A DNA stretch of 64,000 nucleotides from NCBI RefSeq assembly GCF_014860165.1, contig NZ_JACZKG010000017.1:28159-92158 (forward strand), given 5' to 3'. This document shows positions 39,777 through 49,396 of this stretch, piece after piece; the first letter of the stretch is position 1; every line of letters starts with the position of its first letter. A program made the position numbers and the translations under genes. The DNA comes from Devosia sp. (GTDB taxonomy: Bacteria; Pseudomonadota; Alphaproteobacteria; Rhizobiales; Devosiaceae). The notes beneath the pieces are model-generated. The model did no database searches, had not been told where the DNA came from, and saw nothing but the letters and a program-made list of their open reading frames with translations.

Positions 39777-40163
39777 CTAGTGCCGGGACAGCAGCGCGAG
39801 AATGAAGCCGATACCCACTGCGCTCGCCACTGCGGTGAGGGGCTTTTCGCGGATCGTGTCCTTGAGCTGCTTTTCGAGCGCGCTGGCCTGGTCCTGCACG
39901 TCTTCCACCACATGCTCGGCCTGGCGCTGCAGGTGATGGGCCTCGCTCTTGGCGACGGCCTTGACCTCGTTGACCTTGTCATTGCTCAGGCGCGCCAGCG
40001 TGGCGGCGATCGCCTTGAGGTCGTTCTGCAGCTGGGAAATCTGGTCCTCGAGCTGGGCTTCACGGACCTTGGCGCTGGCGCGGCTGGCCCGTGCTGCGGG
40101 GGAACTGCCGGCAGCGCGTGTGGAAGTGGTGCGGCCGGGTGCAAGGTCGGGTGTGTCAGCCAT
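39777..40163 (-). CDS. DUF883 (YqjD/ElaB-like) protein
   Basis: Long helix QLEDQISQLQNDLKAIAATLARL...EKPLTAVASAVGIGFILALLSRH C-terminal TM. Confidence 0.88.
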   Translation of the reverse strand: MADTPDLAPGRTTSTRAAGSSPAARASRASAKVREAQLEDQISQLQNDLKAIAATLARLSNDKVNEVKAVAKSEAHHLQRQAEHVVEDVQDQASALEKQLKDTIREKPLTAVASAVGIGFILALLSRH

Positions 40164-40190
40164 TTGACGCTCCTGTGATGGTTGATGCTC

Positions 40191-40215
40191 AACGTACGGA
40201 AAAGTCTGAGGTTCC
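40191..40215 (-). promoter_or_regulatory. EcfG-type promoter for DUF883-holin genes
   Basis: Minus strand GGAAC-N16-CGTT, 28 nt upstream of ATG. Confidence 0.88.
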
Positions 40216-40233
40216 CGCAACCAGTAAAGAAGA

Positions 40234-40264
40234 CACCCCGATGCACGATGAGTGCATCGGGGTG
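40234..40264 (-). terminator. rho-independent terminator for the DUF3309 operon
   Basis: 13-bp perfect stem CACCCCGATGCAC-gatga-GTGCATCGGGGTG; on minus strand followed by tcttcttt. Confidence 0.75.
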
Positions 40265-40363
40265 ACAGGGGGCGGGTGAAAGGGGGGCAGCTTTCGACCC
40301 GCGGGCGCATCTCACTGAGTGAGAACCAGAGAACTGGCCGCGCCTTTTATGGTTACTGGATGG

Positions 40364-40522
40364 CTAGATCCGTCCCATCAGGACGAGGATGAGGACGACG
40401 ATCAGCACGACACCCAGGATGCCGGAGGGAAAGTAGCCGAAGCCACGCGAATAGCCCCAATTGGGCAGTGCGCCAATCAGCAGCAGGATGAGGATGATGA
40501 CGAGGATGGTTCCCAGACCCAT
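40364..40522 (-). CDS. DUF3309 family small membrane protein (52 aa)
   Basis: Translated by hand: MGLGTILVIILILLLIGALPNWGYSRGFGYFPSGILGVVLIVVLILVLMGRI*; not in ORF track. Confidence 0.93.
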   Translation of the reverse strand: MGLGTILVIILILLLIGALPNWGYSRGFGYFPSGILGVVLIVVLILVLMGRI

Positions 40523-40567
40523 GGTCGGTCTCCTTGGTTATTGTTCTTGTGACGCTTTGGTGCCGGC

Positions 40568-40732
40568 CTAGAGGATTGCCAACATCAGGGCGGCGGCGGC
40601 GATCAAGATGAACAGCGCAGGTGCCAGGGCTTTGAAGACGTCGGCATAGTGGGTTTGCCCATCATAGCCTTCGGTCCACACCATCGAGGTGCGTCCGGCG
40701 TTCTCAAGTGCCTTGATTTCCATGTGGGTCAT
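40568..40732 (-). CDS. hypothetical 54-aa protein with C-terminal TM helix
   Basis: MTHMEIKALENAGRTSMVWTEGYDGQTHYADVFKALAPALFILIAAAALMLAIL; supported by upstream EcfG promoter. Confidence 0.75.
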   Translation of the reverse strand: MTHMEIKALENAGRTSMVWTEGYDGQTHYADVFKALAPALFILIAAAALMLAIL

Positions 40733-40778
40733 GCCGGCCTCCGCCTCAAGCAATGCGCATCATCGCGCCTGCCCAATG

Positions 40779-40804
40779 AACGGGGCGGCATCGGCTTTGG
40801 TTCC
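40779..40804 (-). promoter_or_regulatory. EcfG-type promoter for 54-aa ORF - DUF3309
   Basis: Minus strand GGAAC-N17-CGTT (exact). Confidence 0.88.
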
Positions 40805-40831
40805 GTGGCGACAATTGAAACAATTGAAACG

Positions 40832-41710
40832 CTATTCGACCCGCAGCACGTCCACCGATTGCCTGGTCTCATGCGAGCCATGGGTCTTGAGCACGCCGAC
40901 AATGGGCGAGATATCTGCATAGTCACGGCCATGACCGATGGAGATATGATCGGGGCCGGCAATCATGGCGTTGGTGGGGTCGAATTCGACCCAGCCGATA
41001 TGCTGACCGCACCAGGCGCGGACCCAGGCATGCATGGCGTCGGCACCCTCGAGCCTGGGCTTGCCCTTTGGCGGATTGGTGCGCAGGAAGCCCGAGACAT
41101 AGCCGGCCGGAATGCCGAGGCCGCGCAGGCCCGATATCATGATATGGGCGAAGTCCTGGCAGACGCCCTTGCGCAAGGCGAAGGCCTCGGCGGGGTTGGT
41201 TTGGACGTCTGTTGCCTTGGGGTCGTAGATGAAGTCGCGGTGAATGGCCATGCACAGGCCGTTGGCCGCAGCCATGACTGAGGGGGCATCGGCCGTGACC
41301 CGCTCGGCATATTCGGTGATGGCGGGGACCAGTTGCACCCGCGGCGAGGCGGCCAGGAAATGCTGGGGGCTGTCCGACGCGACCGACCAGTAGCGCGCGA
41401 TTTCCTGCCGCAGGCCCTGGCGCGACGGGGAGAGATCGGCCGGCGGGTGCAGGTCTTCCACCTGCACCCGGGCGGTCAGGCGAATGGCGAGGTGATCGTG
41501 TGGGGTGAGGTAGGTGAGCGTCGTCACCGAGTTGCCGAAGAAATCGGTGAAGGTGCTCTCGCGCTGGGGACGCGGCTCGAACGACAGCCCCGCAGCGATG
41601 ACGCGCTGGACGCCGGTAATGGTGGTCGGGGCCACACGGATGAGGTGGCGGCCGCCATGGACGGTGGCGTCATAGTCGTAATGCAGTTCCAGCCGAATAT
41701 CGTAGAGCAT
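40832..41710 (-). CDS. transglutaminase family protein
   Basis: N-terminal MLYDIRLELHYDYDATVHGGRHLIRVAP; catalytic KGVCQDFAHIMISGLRGLGIPAGYVSGF...DAMHAWVRAWCG...WVEFDPTN. Confidence 0.95.
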   Translation of the reverse strand: MLYDIRLELHYDYDATVHGGRHLIRVAPTTITGVQRVIAAGLSFEPRPQRESTFTDFFGNSVTTLTYLTPHDHLAIRLTARVQVEDLHPPADLSPSRQGLRQEIARYWSVASDSPQHFLAASPRVQLVPAITEYAERVTADAPSVMAAANGLCMAIHRDFIYDPKATDVQTNPAEAFALRKGVCQDFAHIMISGLRGLGIPAGYVSGFLRTNPPKGKPRLEGADAMHAWVRAWCGQHIGWVEFDPTNAMIAGPDHISIGHGRDYADISPIVGVLKTHGSHETRQSVDVLRVE

Positions 41711-41749
41711 TACCGAAATCTCAGGGCTGTTGCCGACACCGCGGGTTTC

Positions 41750-44161
41750 CTAAACAAAATAGGCCGCGGCGACGAGACCGGCCAGGATGCCGATATCGGC
41801 CGCCAGCTTGTCGAGACGGGCCGGTGTCATGTCGGCCGGGTTTGCGACGCGCAGCTCGGTCTCGATCTGCAAGGCCGCCTTGGCCGAGGCCGACAGCTGG
41901 CCGTCTTCGACGCCACCTGGCAGCATTTCGATCTGGGCGCGCAATTCGATGAGCTGGAAAATGACCGAGCGCGGATTGAGCGGGTCGAGGGCCAGCAGGT
42001 CGACCGCGCTCTGCGTACCGGCGCTCACCGAATAGCGCCGGCGGTGGGACATGACGCTGTCGGCGATCTCGAGCAGCATTTCGAGCGAGCCGTCGGGCGC
42101 ATTCCTGTCGGTGAGATGGCTGACGATGCGGGCAATCTGGATGGCGCGTTCGAGGCGGCGGCCCAGTTCGAGGAAGCGCCAGCCGGCGAAGCGATACATG
42201 TTTTCATGCACAAGGCCGGAAAAGCCCGCCAGCTTGCGCAGCAGCACCGTCATGGCGCGGGTGGCGTCGTCGCCCGGCTTGATGCGGGTGGCGAAGCGCT
42301 GGGCCGTCTTTTGCAGATCGTTGAGCGCCAGCCAACCATCGGGGGAGAAGCGGTCGCGGATCTGGCCGGCACTGTGGACGGCGCTGTCGATGGAGGCGAG
42401 CAGGCCCTGGGGCATGGCCTCGGCAGCATCGACATCGATACTGTCGAGGAAGGTGGCGCAGTGGGTCAGGATCGGCAGATCGGCCTTGCTGAGCTCGGCG
42501 AGGCGCGCATTGTAGGCGCGCAGGATACGCACGGTGGCTTCGCAGCGCTCGGCATAGCGGCCCAGCCAGATGAGGTTGTCGGCGGCCCGGCTGGGCAGGC
42601 TGCCGGGCGAGTTGCGTACGAGCTTCTGGCCATCCTGCGGCAGCAGCGACACGCGCTCGACCGGCTTGGACGACAGCACCCAGACGTCGGCCGCCTGGCC
42701 GCCGCGCTGCATGGCGATGGCCGAAGCATCGAGCGTCGAGCCAACGCGGGCGAAGCCGCCGGGCATGATGGTCCAGCCGTCGGCCGTGCGGGCGGCATAG
42801 ACGCGCAGGGTGATCGGGCGGGGCTGCAGCCGGCCATCGGCATAAACGGGCGCGGTCGAGAGCTGCACCGGCTCCTGCCCGACATAGTCGGCGCCATTGG
42901 CGCGGATGCGCTCGATCAGGGCGGCTTTCTGCTCTGGCGGGATGGTGGAGCCGAGGGCCGTGCCGCGCAGGTCGTCAAACGGCAGGGTGGTGGCGAAGGC
43001 CGGCCCGATCAGCAGATTGTCGAAATTGTCGATGACATGCCGCTGCTCCTTGGGCTGGCCGCACCACCAGGTGGCGATTTCGGGCAGCAGCAGGTCCTGG
43101 CCGAGCAGTTTCTTGGACAAGCGGGGCATGAAGGCGGCCAGTGCCCGGGTTTCGAGCAGGCCGGTGCCGAGCGCATTGATCATCGAGATCGAGCCGTTGC
43201 GCAGGGCTTCCACCATGCCGGGCGTGCCGATGCGGCTATCGTAGCGCAGTTCGAGCGGATCGACGAAGCTGGCATCGACGCGGCGCCAGAGCACGCTCAC
43301 CGGCTTGGGGCCGGCGACGGTGCGCACCATCACCTTGCCATCCTCGACGATCAGGTCCTCGCCTTCGAGCAGCATCAGGCCGAGATAGCGGGCGATATAG
43401 GCGTGTTCGAAATAGGTCTCGTTGAGCTGACCCGGCGTGAGAATGCCGACGCGGCCGCCGTCGCGCCGGGCATCGGCGAACAGGGTGTCGCGGAAGCTGC
43501 GGAAGAAGCCGGCCAGGCGGTGGACGTTCATTTCCGCATAGATGTCGGAGAGCGCGCGGGTGGTGGCGACACGGTTTTCCAGCGCGAAGCCCGCGCCGGA
43601 CGGCGCCTGGGCCCGGTCGCCCAGCACCCACCAGGCCCCATCGGGGCCGCGGCCAAGCTCGAAGGCGCAGAAATGCAGGTGATGGCCGCTGACGGGCTTG
43701 ACGCCCACCATCGGGCGGAGAAATTCGCCATTGCGCGCGACCAGCTCGGGTGGCAGCAGGCCCTGCTGCACCAGGCGGTTGTCGCCATAGACGTCGGCGA
43801 CGACGGTTTCGAGCAGTTCGGCGCGTTGGATGAGGCCGGCGCTGATGCGCGACCAGTCGGCCTCGCCGATCAGCAGCGGCACATGGGCTAGCGGCCAATC
43901 ACGCTCCTTGCCCTCGGCGCCGTCATACTTGCGGTAGAACACCCCGGCATCGCGCAGATATTGATCGGCACGCTCGAAGCGGGCGGCCAGCTCGACAGGC
44001 CCCAGCCGGTCGAAGGCAGACATGAGCTCTGCCCAGCCGGGACGGATGTTACCATCAGGGTCGATCATTTCGTCGGGGACGCCCGGCTGCAGGCGGTAAT
44101 CAGCGATGATGCTGGGTCCCGCCGGTGGTTTGTCCCGAGTCTTTTGATTCCGCGAGGTCAT
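41750..44161 (-). CDS. circularly permuted type 2 ATP-grasp / alpha-E domain fusion protein
   Basis: GVKPVSGHHLHFCAFELGRGPDGAWWVLGDRAQAPSG...RVGILTPG...; alpha-E half DNLIWLGRYAERCEATVRILRAYNARL. Confidence 0.92.
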   Translation of the reverse strand: MTSRNQKTRDKPPAGPSIIADYRLQPGVPDEMIDPDGNIRPGWAELMSAFDRLGPVELAARFERADQYLRDAGVFYRKYDGAEGKERDWPLAHVPLLIGEADWSRISAGLIQRAELLETVVADVYGDNRLVQQGLLPPELVARNGEFLRPMVGVKPVSGHHLHFCAFELGRGPDGAWWVLGDRAQAPSGAGFALENRVATTRALSDIYAEMNVHRLAGFFRSFRDTLFADARRDGGRVGILTPGQLNETYFEHAYIARYLGLMLLEGEDLIVEDGKVMVRTVAGPKPVSVLWRRVDASFVDPLELRYDSRIGTPGMVEALRNGSISMINALGTGLLETRALAAFMPRLSKKLLGQDLLLPEIATWWCGQPKEQRHVIDNFDNLLIGPAFATTLPFDDLRGTALGSTIPPEQKAALIERIRANGADYVGQEPVQLSTAPVYADGRLQPRPITLRVYAARTADGWTIMPGGFARVGSTLDASAIAMQRGGQAADVWVLSSKPVERVSLLPQDGQKLVRNSPGSLPSRAADNLIWLGRYAERCEATVRILRAYNARLAELSKADLPILTHCATFLDSIDVDAAEAMPQGLLASIDSAVHSAGQIRDRFSPDGWLALNDLQKTAQRFATRIKPGDDATRAMTVLLRKLAGFSGLVHENMYRFAGWRFLELGRRLERAIQIARIVSHLTDRNAPDGSLEMLLEIADSVMSHRRRYSVSAGTQSAVDLLALDPLNPRSVIFQLIELRAQIEMLPGGVEDGQLSASAKAALQIETELRVANPADMTPARLDKLAADIGILAGLVAAAYFV

Positions 44162-44164
44162 CGG

Positions 44165-47100
44165 CTACCAGAAGCGCGGCGGGCGGCGCAGGTCAAGCGT
44201 CAGCGGGAATTCGTCCGCAGGCTTTTCCGGGCGCAGGGCATAGCCGCCGGCCGTGTAATGCTGCGGCAGGAAGCGAGCGAGACGCCGGGCTTCGGCCTCG
44301 TTGCCATTGACCGGGAAGGTGTCATAGCTGCGGCCGCCGGGATGGGCGACATGATAGACGCAGCCCCCAACCGGGCGCTGGGTCCAGGTGTCGTAGATGT
44401 CAAAGACCAGCGGCGTATTGACTGGCAGGACAGGGTGCAGGCCCGATGCGGGTTGCCAGGCCTTGTAGCGGACGCCGGCAACGGCCGTGCCCGCCTGGTC
44501 GGTGGTGCGCAGGGGCACGGGGCGCTGGTTGCAGGTGACGGCATAGCGCTCGGGATTGATGCCTTCGAGCTTGACCTGCAGGCGCTCGACCGAAGAGTCG
44601 ACAAAGCGGACCGTGCCGCCGATGGCGCCCTGTTCGCCCATGACATGCCAGGGTTCAAGCGCCTGGCGCAGTTCGAGGTGGACGCCCTCGTATTCGACCT
44701 CGCCGCAGAAGGGGAAGCGGAATTCGAGCTGGGCGGCGAACCAGGCCGGATCGAGCTTGAAGCCGTGGCGATCGAGGTCGGCAAGGACATCGAGGAAGTC
44801 CTGCCAGACATAATGGGGCAGCATGAAGCGGTCATGCAACGTGGTGCCCCAGCGGGCAAAGCTGCCATCGGCAGGGTTAGTCCAGTAACGGGCAATGAGG
44901 GCGCGGATCAGTACCTGCTGGGCCAGCGACATGCGGGCATTGGGCGGCATCTCGAAGCCGCGGAATTCGACGAGGCCAAGCCGGCCGGTGGGGCCATCGG
45001 GCGAATAGAGCTTGTCGATGCAGATTTCCGAGCGGTGAGTATTTCCGGTGACGTCGACCAGGAGGTTGCGGAACAGGCGGTCGACTAGCCAGGGCAGCGG
45101 CGGTGGTTCGCCCGAAGCGGGATGGGGCACCTGCGCCATGGCGATTTCGAGTTCGTAGAGGCTGTCGTGGCGCGCCTCGTCGAAGCGCGGCGCCTGGCTG
45201 GTGGGGCCAATGAACAGGCCCGAGAACAGGTAGCTCATCGCCGGGTGGCGCTGCCAATGCAGCACCAGCGACTTGAGCAGGTCGGGCCGGCGCAGGAAGG
45301 GGCTGTCGCCTGGCGTGGCGCCGCCGACCACCACATGGTTGCCGCCGCCCGTGCCGGTATGGCGGCCGTCGATCATGAACTTGTCGGCGCCCAGGCGGGA
45401 GAGGCGGGCCTCCTCATAGATGGCCGTGGTGGTGGCGACGCAATCGTCCCAGCTGGAAGCGGGGTGGATATTGACCTCGATGACGCCAGGATCGGGGGCC
45501 ACGCGGATGACGTTGAGGCGCGGATCGTGCGGCGGGCCATAGCCCTCCAGATGCACCGGCTGGCCGATCTCTTTGGCGGCCGCTTCGGTGGCGGCGACGA
45601 GTTCGAGGTAATCCTCCAGCTTCTCGACGGGCGGCAGGAAGACGCAGAGCCTGTGGTCACGGATTTCGGCGGTGACGGCCGTGCGTACCTGGCCCTCGAT
45701 CTCGCTGATGACCTGCTCGGTAATGTCCTGTTGCTCGGTCGCGGCGGTGAAGTCGGTGGTGGCCTGGGCACGTGGATCGGCTTCGAGGCCGGTCTTCTGG
45801 CGGGCGAGGATTTCGACCGGGTCGGGCAGGGGGCCGCGCGGGGCGCCGGGGTCCTGGGCCACGACATGGGGGTATTCGGTGGCCTTGAGGTGCTTGAGCG
45901 AACTCAGCGGCAGGCGATAGCCGGCCGGGCTGTCGCCGGGGGCCAGGAACAGCTTGCCGCGGCGGGTCTTCCACTTTTCGGTGAGCCAGGGGCTCGACGC
46001 CGCAGCGTTCCAGCGCTGCACCGGGAGCACATAGCCGGTGGGATTGGTCAGGCCGCGCTCGAACACCTTGGCGATACGCGAGCGGGCTTCGGGATCGGCC
46101 AGTTCGGAATTGGCCGGATCGACATTGGCGGGAAGGTTGGCCTCCTTGAGCAGCCATTCGCCCGGGTCTTCATAGGCTTCGGCGATGGTTTCGCCGGTGA
46201 GGCCAAGCTTGTGCGAGAAAACCTCAAGAAATCTGCGGGCATGCTCGTGGGTTGCCGAGGTCTTGACGCCTTCACGGGCGATCAGCTTCTCGTCGCTCCA
46301 GACCGGCTTGCCGTCGAGGCGCCAATAAAGCGAGAAGGTCCAGCGTGGCAGGGTTTCACCGGGATACCACTTGCCCTGGCCATAATGCAGCATGCCATTG
46401 GGCGCAAAACGCTCGCGCAGGCGGCGGATCAGGTCATCGGCCAAAGCGCGTTTGGTTGGGCCGACGGCGCCGGTATTCCACTCGTCGGCCTCGAAATCAT
46501 CAATGGAAACAAAGGTCGGCTCGCCGCCCATGGTGAGGCGAACATCGTTGCCCACCAGGACCTTGTCGACCTGCTTGCCCAAGGCGTTGAGTTCGTCCCA
46601 GCTCTGGTCGGAGAAGGGCTTGGTGATGCGCGGATGCTCGGCGACGCGGGTGACGCGCATGTCGAAGGCGAAATCGACCTCGGCATAGGAGGCAAAGCCC
46701 GAGATCGGCGCGGCATTGCGGTAATGGGGCGTCGCCGCCAGCGGCACGTGGCTTTCGCCAGTGAGGAGGCCCGAGGTGGGGTCGAGGCCGACCCAGCCGG
46801 CGCCGGGGAGATAGACTTCGCACCAGGCGTGCAGGTCGGTGAAATCATGATCGGTGCCGGCAGGGCCGTCCAGCGACACCAAATCTGGTTTAAGCTGAAT
46901 GAGATAGCCGGAGACGAAGCGCGCGGCAAAGCCGAGATTGCGCAGGGTCTGGACCAGCAGCCAGCTGGAATCGCGGCAGCTGCCCTTGGCATTGCCCAGG
47001 GTTTCCTCGGGCGTCCAGACGCCGGTTTCCATGCGCACGATATAGGCGATGTGCTGCTGGATGGAGGCGTTGATGGCGGTGACGAAATTCACCGTATTCA

Positions 47101-47515
47101 TCGGCGTCTTGTCGATGCCGTCGAGGAATTTCTGCAGCAGCGGCCCAACGGGCTCGGGCTGCATGTAGATGGAGAGATCGGCGCGGATGTCTTCGGGATA
47201 TTGGAACGGCCAGGTCTCGGCGCTCTCCTCGACGAAGAAGTCGAAGGGATTATAGACCGTCATGTCGGCGACGAGATCGACCTCGATCTTGAGTTCGGTC
47301 ACTGGCTCGGGAAAGACGAAGCGCGTCAGGAAATTGCCATATGGGTCCTGCTGCACATTGACGAAGTGCAGCGACGGCGAAACCTTGAGCGAATAGCTCA
47401 GCACCTTGGTCTTGGAATGCGGCGCCGGTTGCAGCCGGATGATCTGGGGCTGGAGGACAACCGGACGATCATACTTGTAGTGCGTCAGGTGATAGACGGC
47501 GGCTTTGATCGACAT
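44165..47515 (-). CDS. transglutaminase-DUF2126 protein
   Basis: TGc motif [29 protein letters not shown]...[26 protein letters not shown]2126 [28 protein letters not shown]. Confidence 0.95.
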   Translation of the reverse strand: MSIKAAVYHLTHYKYDRPVVLQPQIIRLQPAPHSKTKVLSYSLKVSPSLHFVNVQQDPYGNFLTRFVFPEPVTELKIEVDLVADMTVYNPFDFFVEESAETWPFQYPEDIRADLSIYMQPEPVGPLLQKFLDGIDKTPMNTVNFVTAINASIQQHIAYIVRMETGVWTPEETLGNAKGSCRDSSWLLVQTLRNLGFAARFVSGYLIQLKPDLVSLDGPAGTDHDFTDLHAWCEVYLPGAGWVGLDPTSGLLTGESHVPLAATPHYRNAAPISGFASYAEVDFAFDMRVTRVAEHPRITKPFSDQSWDELNALGKQVDKVLVGNDVRLTMGGEPTFVSIDDFEADEWNTGAVGPTKRALADDLIRRLRERFAPNGMLHYGQGKWYPGETLPRWTFSLYWRLDGKPVWSDEKLIAREGVKTSATHEHARRFLEVFSHKLGLTGETIAEAYEDPGEWLLKEANLPANVDPANSELADPEARSRIAKVFERGLTNPTGYVLPVQRWNAAASSPWLTEKWKTRRGKLFLAPGDSPAGYRLPLSSLKHLKATEYPHVVAQDPGAPRGPLPDPVEILARQKTGLEADPRAQATTDFTAATEQQDITEQVISEIEGQVRTAVTAEIRDHRLCVFLPPVEKLEDYLELVAATEAAAKEIGQPVHLEGYGPPHDPRLNVIRVAPDPGVIEVNIHPASSWDDCVATTTAIYEEARLSRLGADKFMIDGRHTGTGGGNHVVVGGATPGDSPFLRRPDLLKSLVLHWQRHPAMSYLFSGLFIGPTSQAPRFDEARHDSLYELEIAMAQVPHPASGEPPPLPWLVDRLFRNLLVDVTGNTHRSEICIDKLYSPDGPTGRLGLVEFRGFEMPPNARMSLAQQVLIRALIARYWTNPADGSFARWGTTLHDRFMLPHYVWQDFLDVLADLDRHGFKLDPAWFAAQLEFRFPFCGEVEYEGVHLELRQALEPWHVMGEQGAIGGTVRFVDSSVERLQVKLEGINPERYAVTCNQRPVPLRTTDQAGTAVAGVRYKAWQPASGLHPVLPVNTPLVFDIYDTWTQRPVGGCVYHVAHPGGRSYDTFPVNGNEAEARRLARFLPQHYTAGGYALRPEKPADEFPLTLDLRRPPRFW

Positions 47516-47659
47516 GCGTTCAGGTCGCTCGCTTCAGGCCACGAATTTGACTTCCCGATGAAGAGCTTAACGGGGATTGGCCGCCGGGGCTAGGCGAATG
47601 GTGCGAGGTTAGTCTGCCCATTCGTTATCCAATCACGTTGTGGGAGGATGAGAGCCCCC

Positions 47660-49243
47660 TCACACCATCGCGTCGATGGTCTGACGCTGGCGGAGCATTT
47701 CGAGGAAGATGCGGTAGTCCTTGTCGAAATGCAGTCTTGCGGCCGGGTCGGGGGCGCGTTCGCGGCCGCCCTGCTGCATGGCGATGCAGGCGGCGTCGAG
47801 GCTGGGATAGAGGCCGGCGGCGGTGGCGGCGACCATGGCCATGCCCAGAAGGGTCGCGTCGCGGGCCGAAGATTCCACCACCGTGCAGCCGGTGGCGTCG
47901 GCATAGAGTTCCATCAGCACGGCATTCTTGGTGTGCCCGCCGGTGACGTGCAGGGTGTCGATGGCGTAGCCGCGCGTGTTGAGGGTTTCGAGGATGTGGC
48001 GGACACCCAGGGCGATAGAAACCGCGGTGCGCCAGTAGAGCCGGCAGAGCGAGTCGAAATCGCTGTCGAGCGTCAGCCCCGAGATGACGCCGAGGGCGAA
48101 GGGATCGCCCAGTGGCGAGCGATTGCCGTGGAAATCGGGAAGGACATGCAGGCGCTCGGCGAGTGCCAGGCCCTCGCGTTGGCGCAGTTCGGCGATGCGA
48201 TGGGCGATGCGATGGTGCATTTCCGGCGACGGATCGCCGCCGGCGCCATGCCAGCGGATGATGTGATCGAGCAGGGCCCCAGTGGCGGACTGGCCGCCTT
48301 CGTTGAGCCAGACGCCGGGCAGGACGGCGCCGAAATAGGGACCCCAGACGCCTGAGGTCGGCCGGTCTTCGGCGGAGAGCGCCATGACGCAACTGGAGGT
48401 GCCTGCGATGAGGGCCAGATGCCGGTCGATGGTGCCGACATCATGGGTGAAGGCCCCGAGCACACCCAGCGCCCCCGCATGGGCGTCGATGAGGCCGGCG
48501 CCGACGCGGCAGGCAGTGGTCAGTCCAAGTTGCGAAGCCGCAAGTTCGGTCAACGGGCCAAGGTCACTGCCCACGGGGCTCGCATGGGCCGGCAGGCCGG
48601 CCTTGTCGAACAGGTCCGCAAGGCCGACGCTGGCGAGGAAATCGGGCTGCCAGCCGGCCTCGGTATGGGCGAGGTAGGTCCACTTGCAGGTGAGGGTCGA
48701 CTGGCTGCGGGCGAGGGAGCCAGTGGCCTTCCAGGAGAGGAAGTCGGCCAGGTCGAACATCATGCCCGCTCTTTCCCAGCTTCGCGACATATGGCGCTTG
48801 AGCCACATCAGCTTGGGCACTTCCATTTCCGGGGACATGACGCCGCCGGCATAGGCGAGGACCAGGTGGCCGGTGGCGGTGCATTCCTCGGCCTCGGCCA
48901 GCGCACGATGGTCGAGCCAGACCACGGTGTCCCAATTGTCTTCGCCATTGGTCGAAACGGTGACTGGACCGCCGGCGGCGTCGCGCACGACGAGCGAGCA
49001 GGTGGCGTCGAAACCGAGGCCGACAACGTGGGATGGATCGGCCCCGGCGGTGGCCATCGCCTCGCGGACCGCGGCGCAGACGGCGTGCCAGATCTGCTCG
49101 CTGTCATGCTCGGCGTGATTGGCGTCGGTGCGGTTCATGACAATGGCATGTTCGGCCCGCCCGACCAGCGCGCCCTGCGCCGTCAGCACGCCCGCCCGGG
49201 CACTCCCCGTGCCCACATCCACAGCCACCAGGAGGCCTTGCAT
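47660..49243 (-). CDS. FGGY family carbohydrate (pentulose/ribitol-type) kinase
   Basis: LLVAVDVGTGSARAGVLTAQG; GLGFDATCSLVV; VTGGHTKNAVLMELYADATG; start at 49243. Confidence 0.92.
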   Translation of the reverse strand: MQGLLVAVDVGTGSARAGVLTAQGALVGRAEHAIVMNRTDANHAEHDSEQIWHAVCAAVREAMATAGADPSHVVGLGFDATCSLVVRDAAGGPVTVSTNGEDNWDTVVWLDHRALAEAEECTATGHLVLAYAGGVMSPEMEVPKLMWLKRHMSRSWERAGMMFDLADFLSWKATGSLARSQSTLTCKWTYLAHTEAGWQPDFLASVGLADLFDKAGLPAHASPVGSDLGPLTELAASQLGLTTACRVGAGLIDAHAGALGVLGAFTHDVGTIDRHLALIAGTSSCVMALSAEDRPTSGVWGPYFGAVLPGVWLNEGGQSATGALLDHIIRWHGAGGDPSPEMHHRIAHRIAELRQREGLALAERLHVLPDFHGNRSPLGDPFALGVISGLTLDSDFDSLCRLYWRTAVSIALGVRHILETLNTRGYAIDTLHVTGGHTKNAVLMELYADATGCTVVESSARDATLLGMAMVAATAAGLYPSLDAACIAMQQGGRERAPDPAARLHFDKDYRIFLEMLRQRQTIDAMV

Positions 49244-49396
49244 AATGATCGAGCGCCTTCTTCTCGGTTCGGGCGCGAAAGTAGCCGAAGGGAGGGACAT
49301 GGGCTAGGGGGAGGCCCGGCGCAATGTCTGCAGGTGGCCTTCCCTCCCCTCGTGAGGGGAGGGAGGCGCAGACTATGAGCGCTAGGGGGTCGCTAG

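Noticed and set aside
40234-40264. 13-bp palindrome considered as CRISPR repeat or recombination site
   Set aside because: Single copy, terminator-like geometry followed by a T-rich tract on the minus strand after DUF3309.
41333-47593. 852-aa and 823-aa plus-strand ORFs opposite the ATP-grasp and DUF2126 genes
   Set aside because: Antisense shadows with Gly/His/Arg-rich composition; sense frames carry conserved catalytic motifs.
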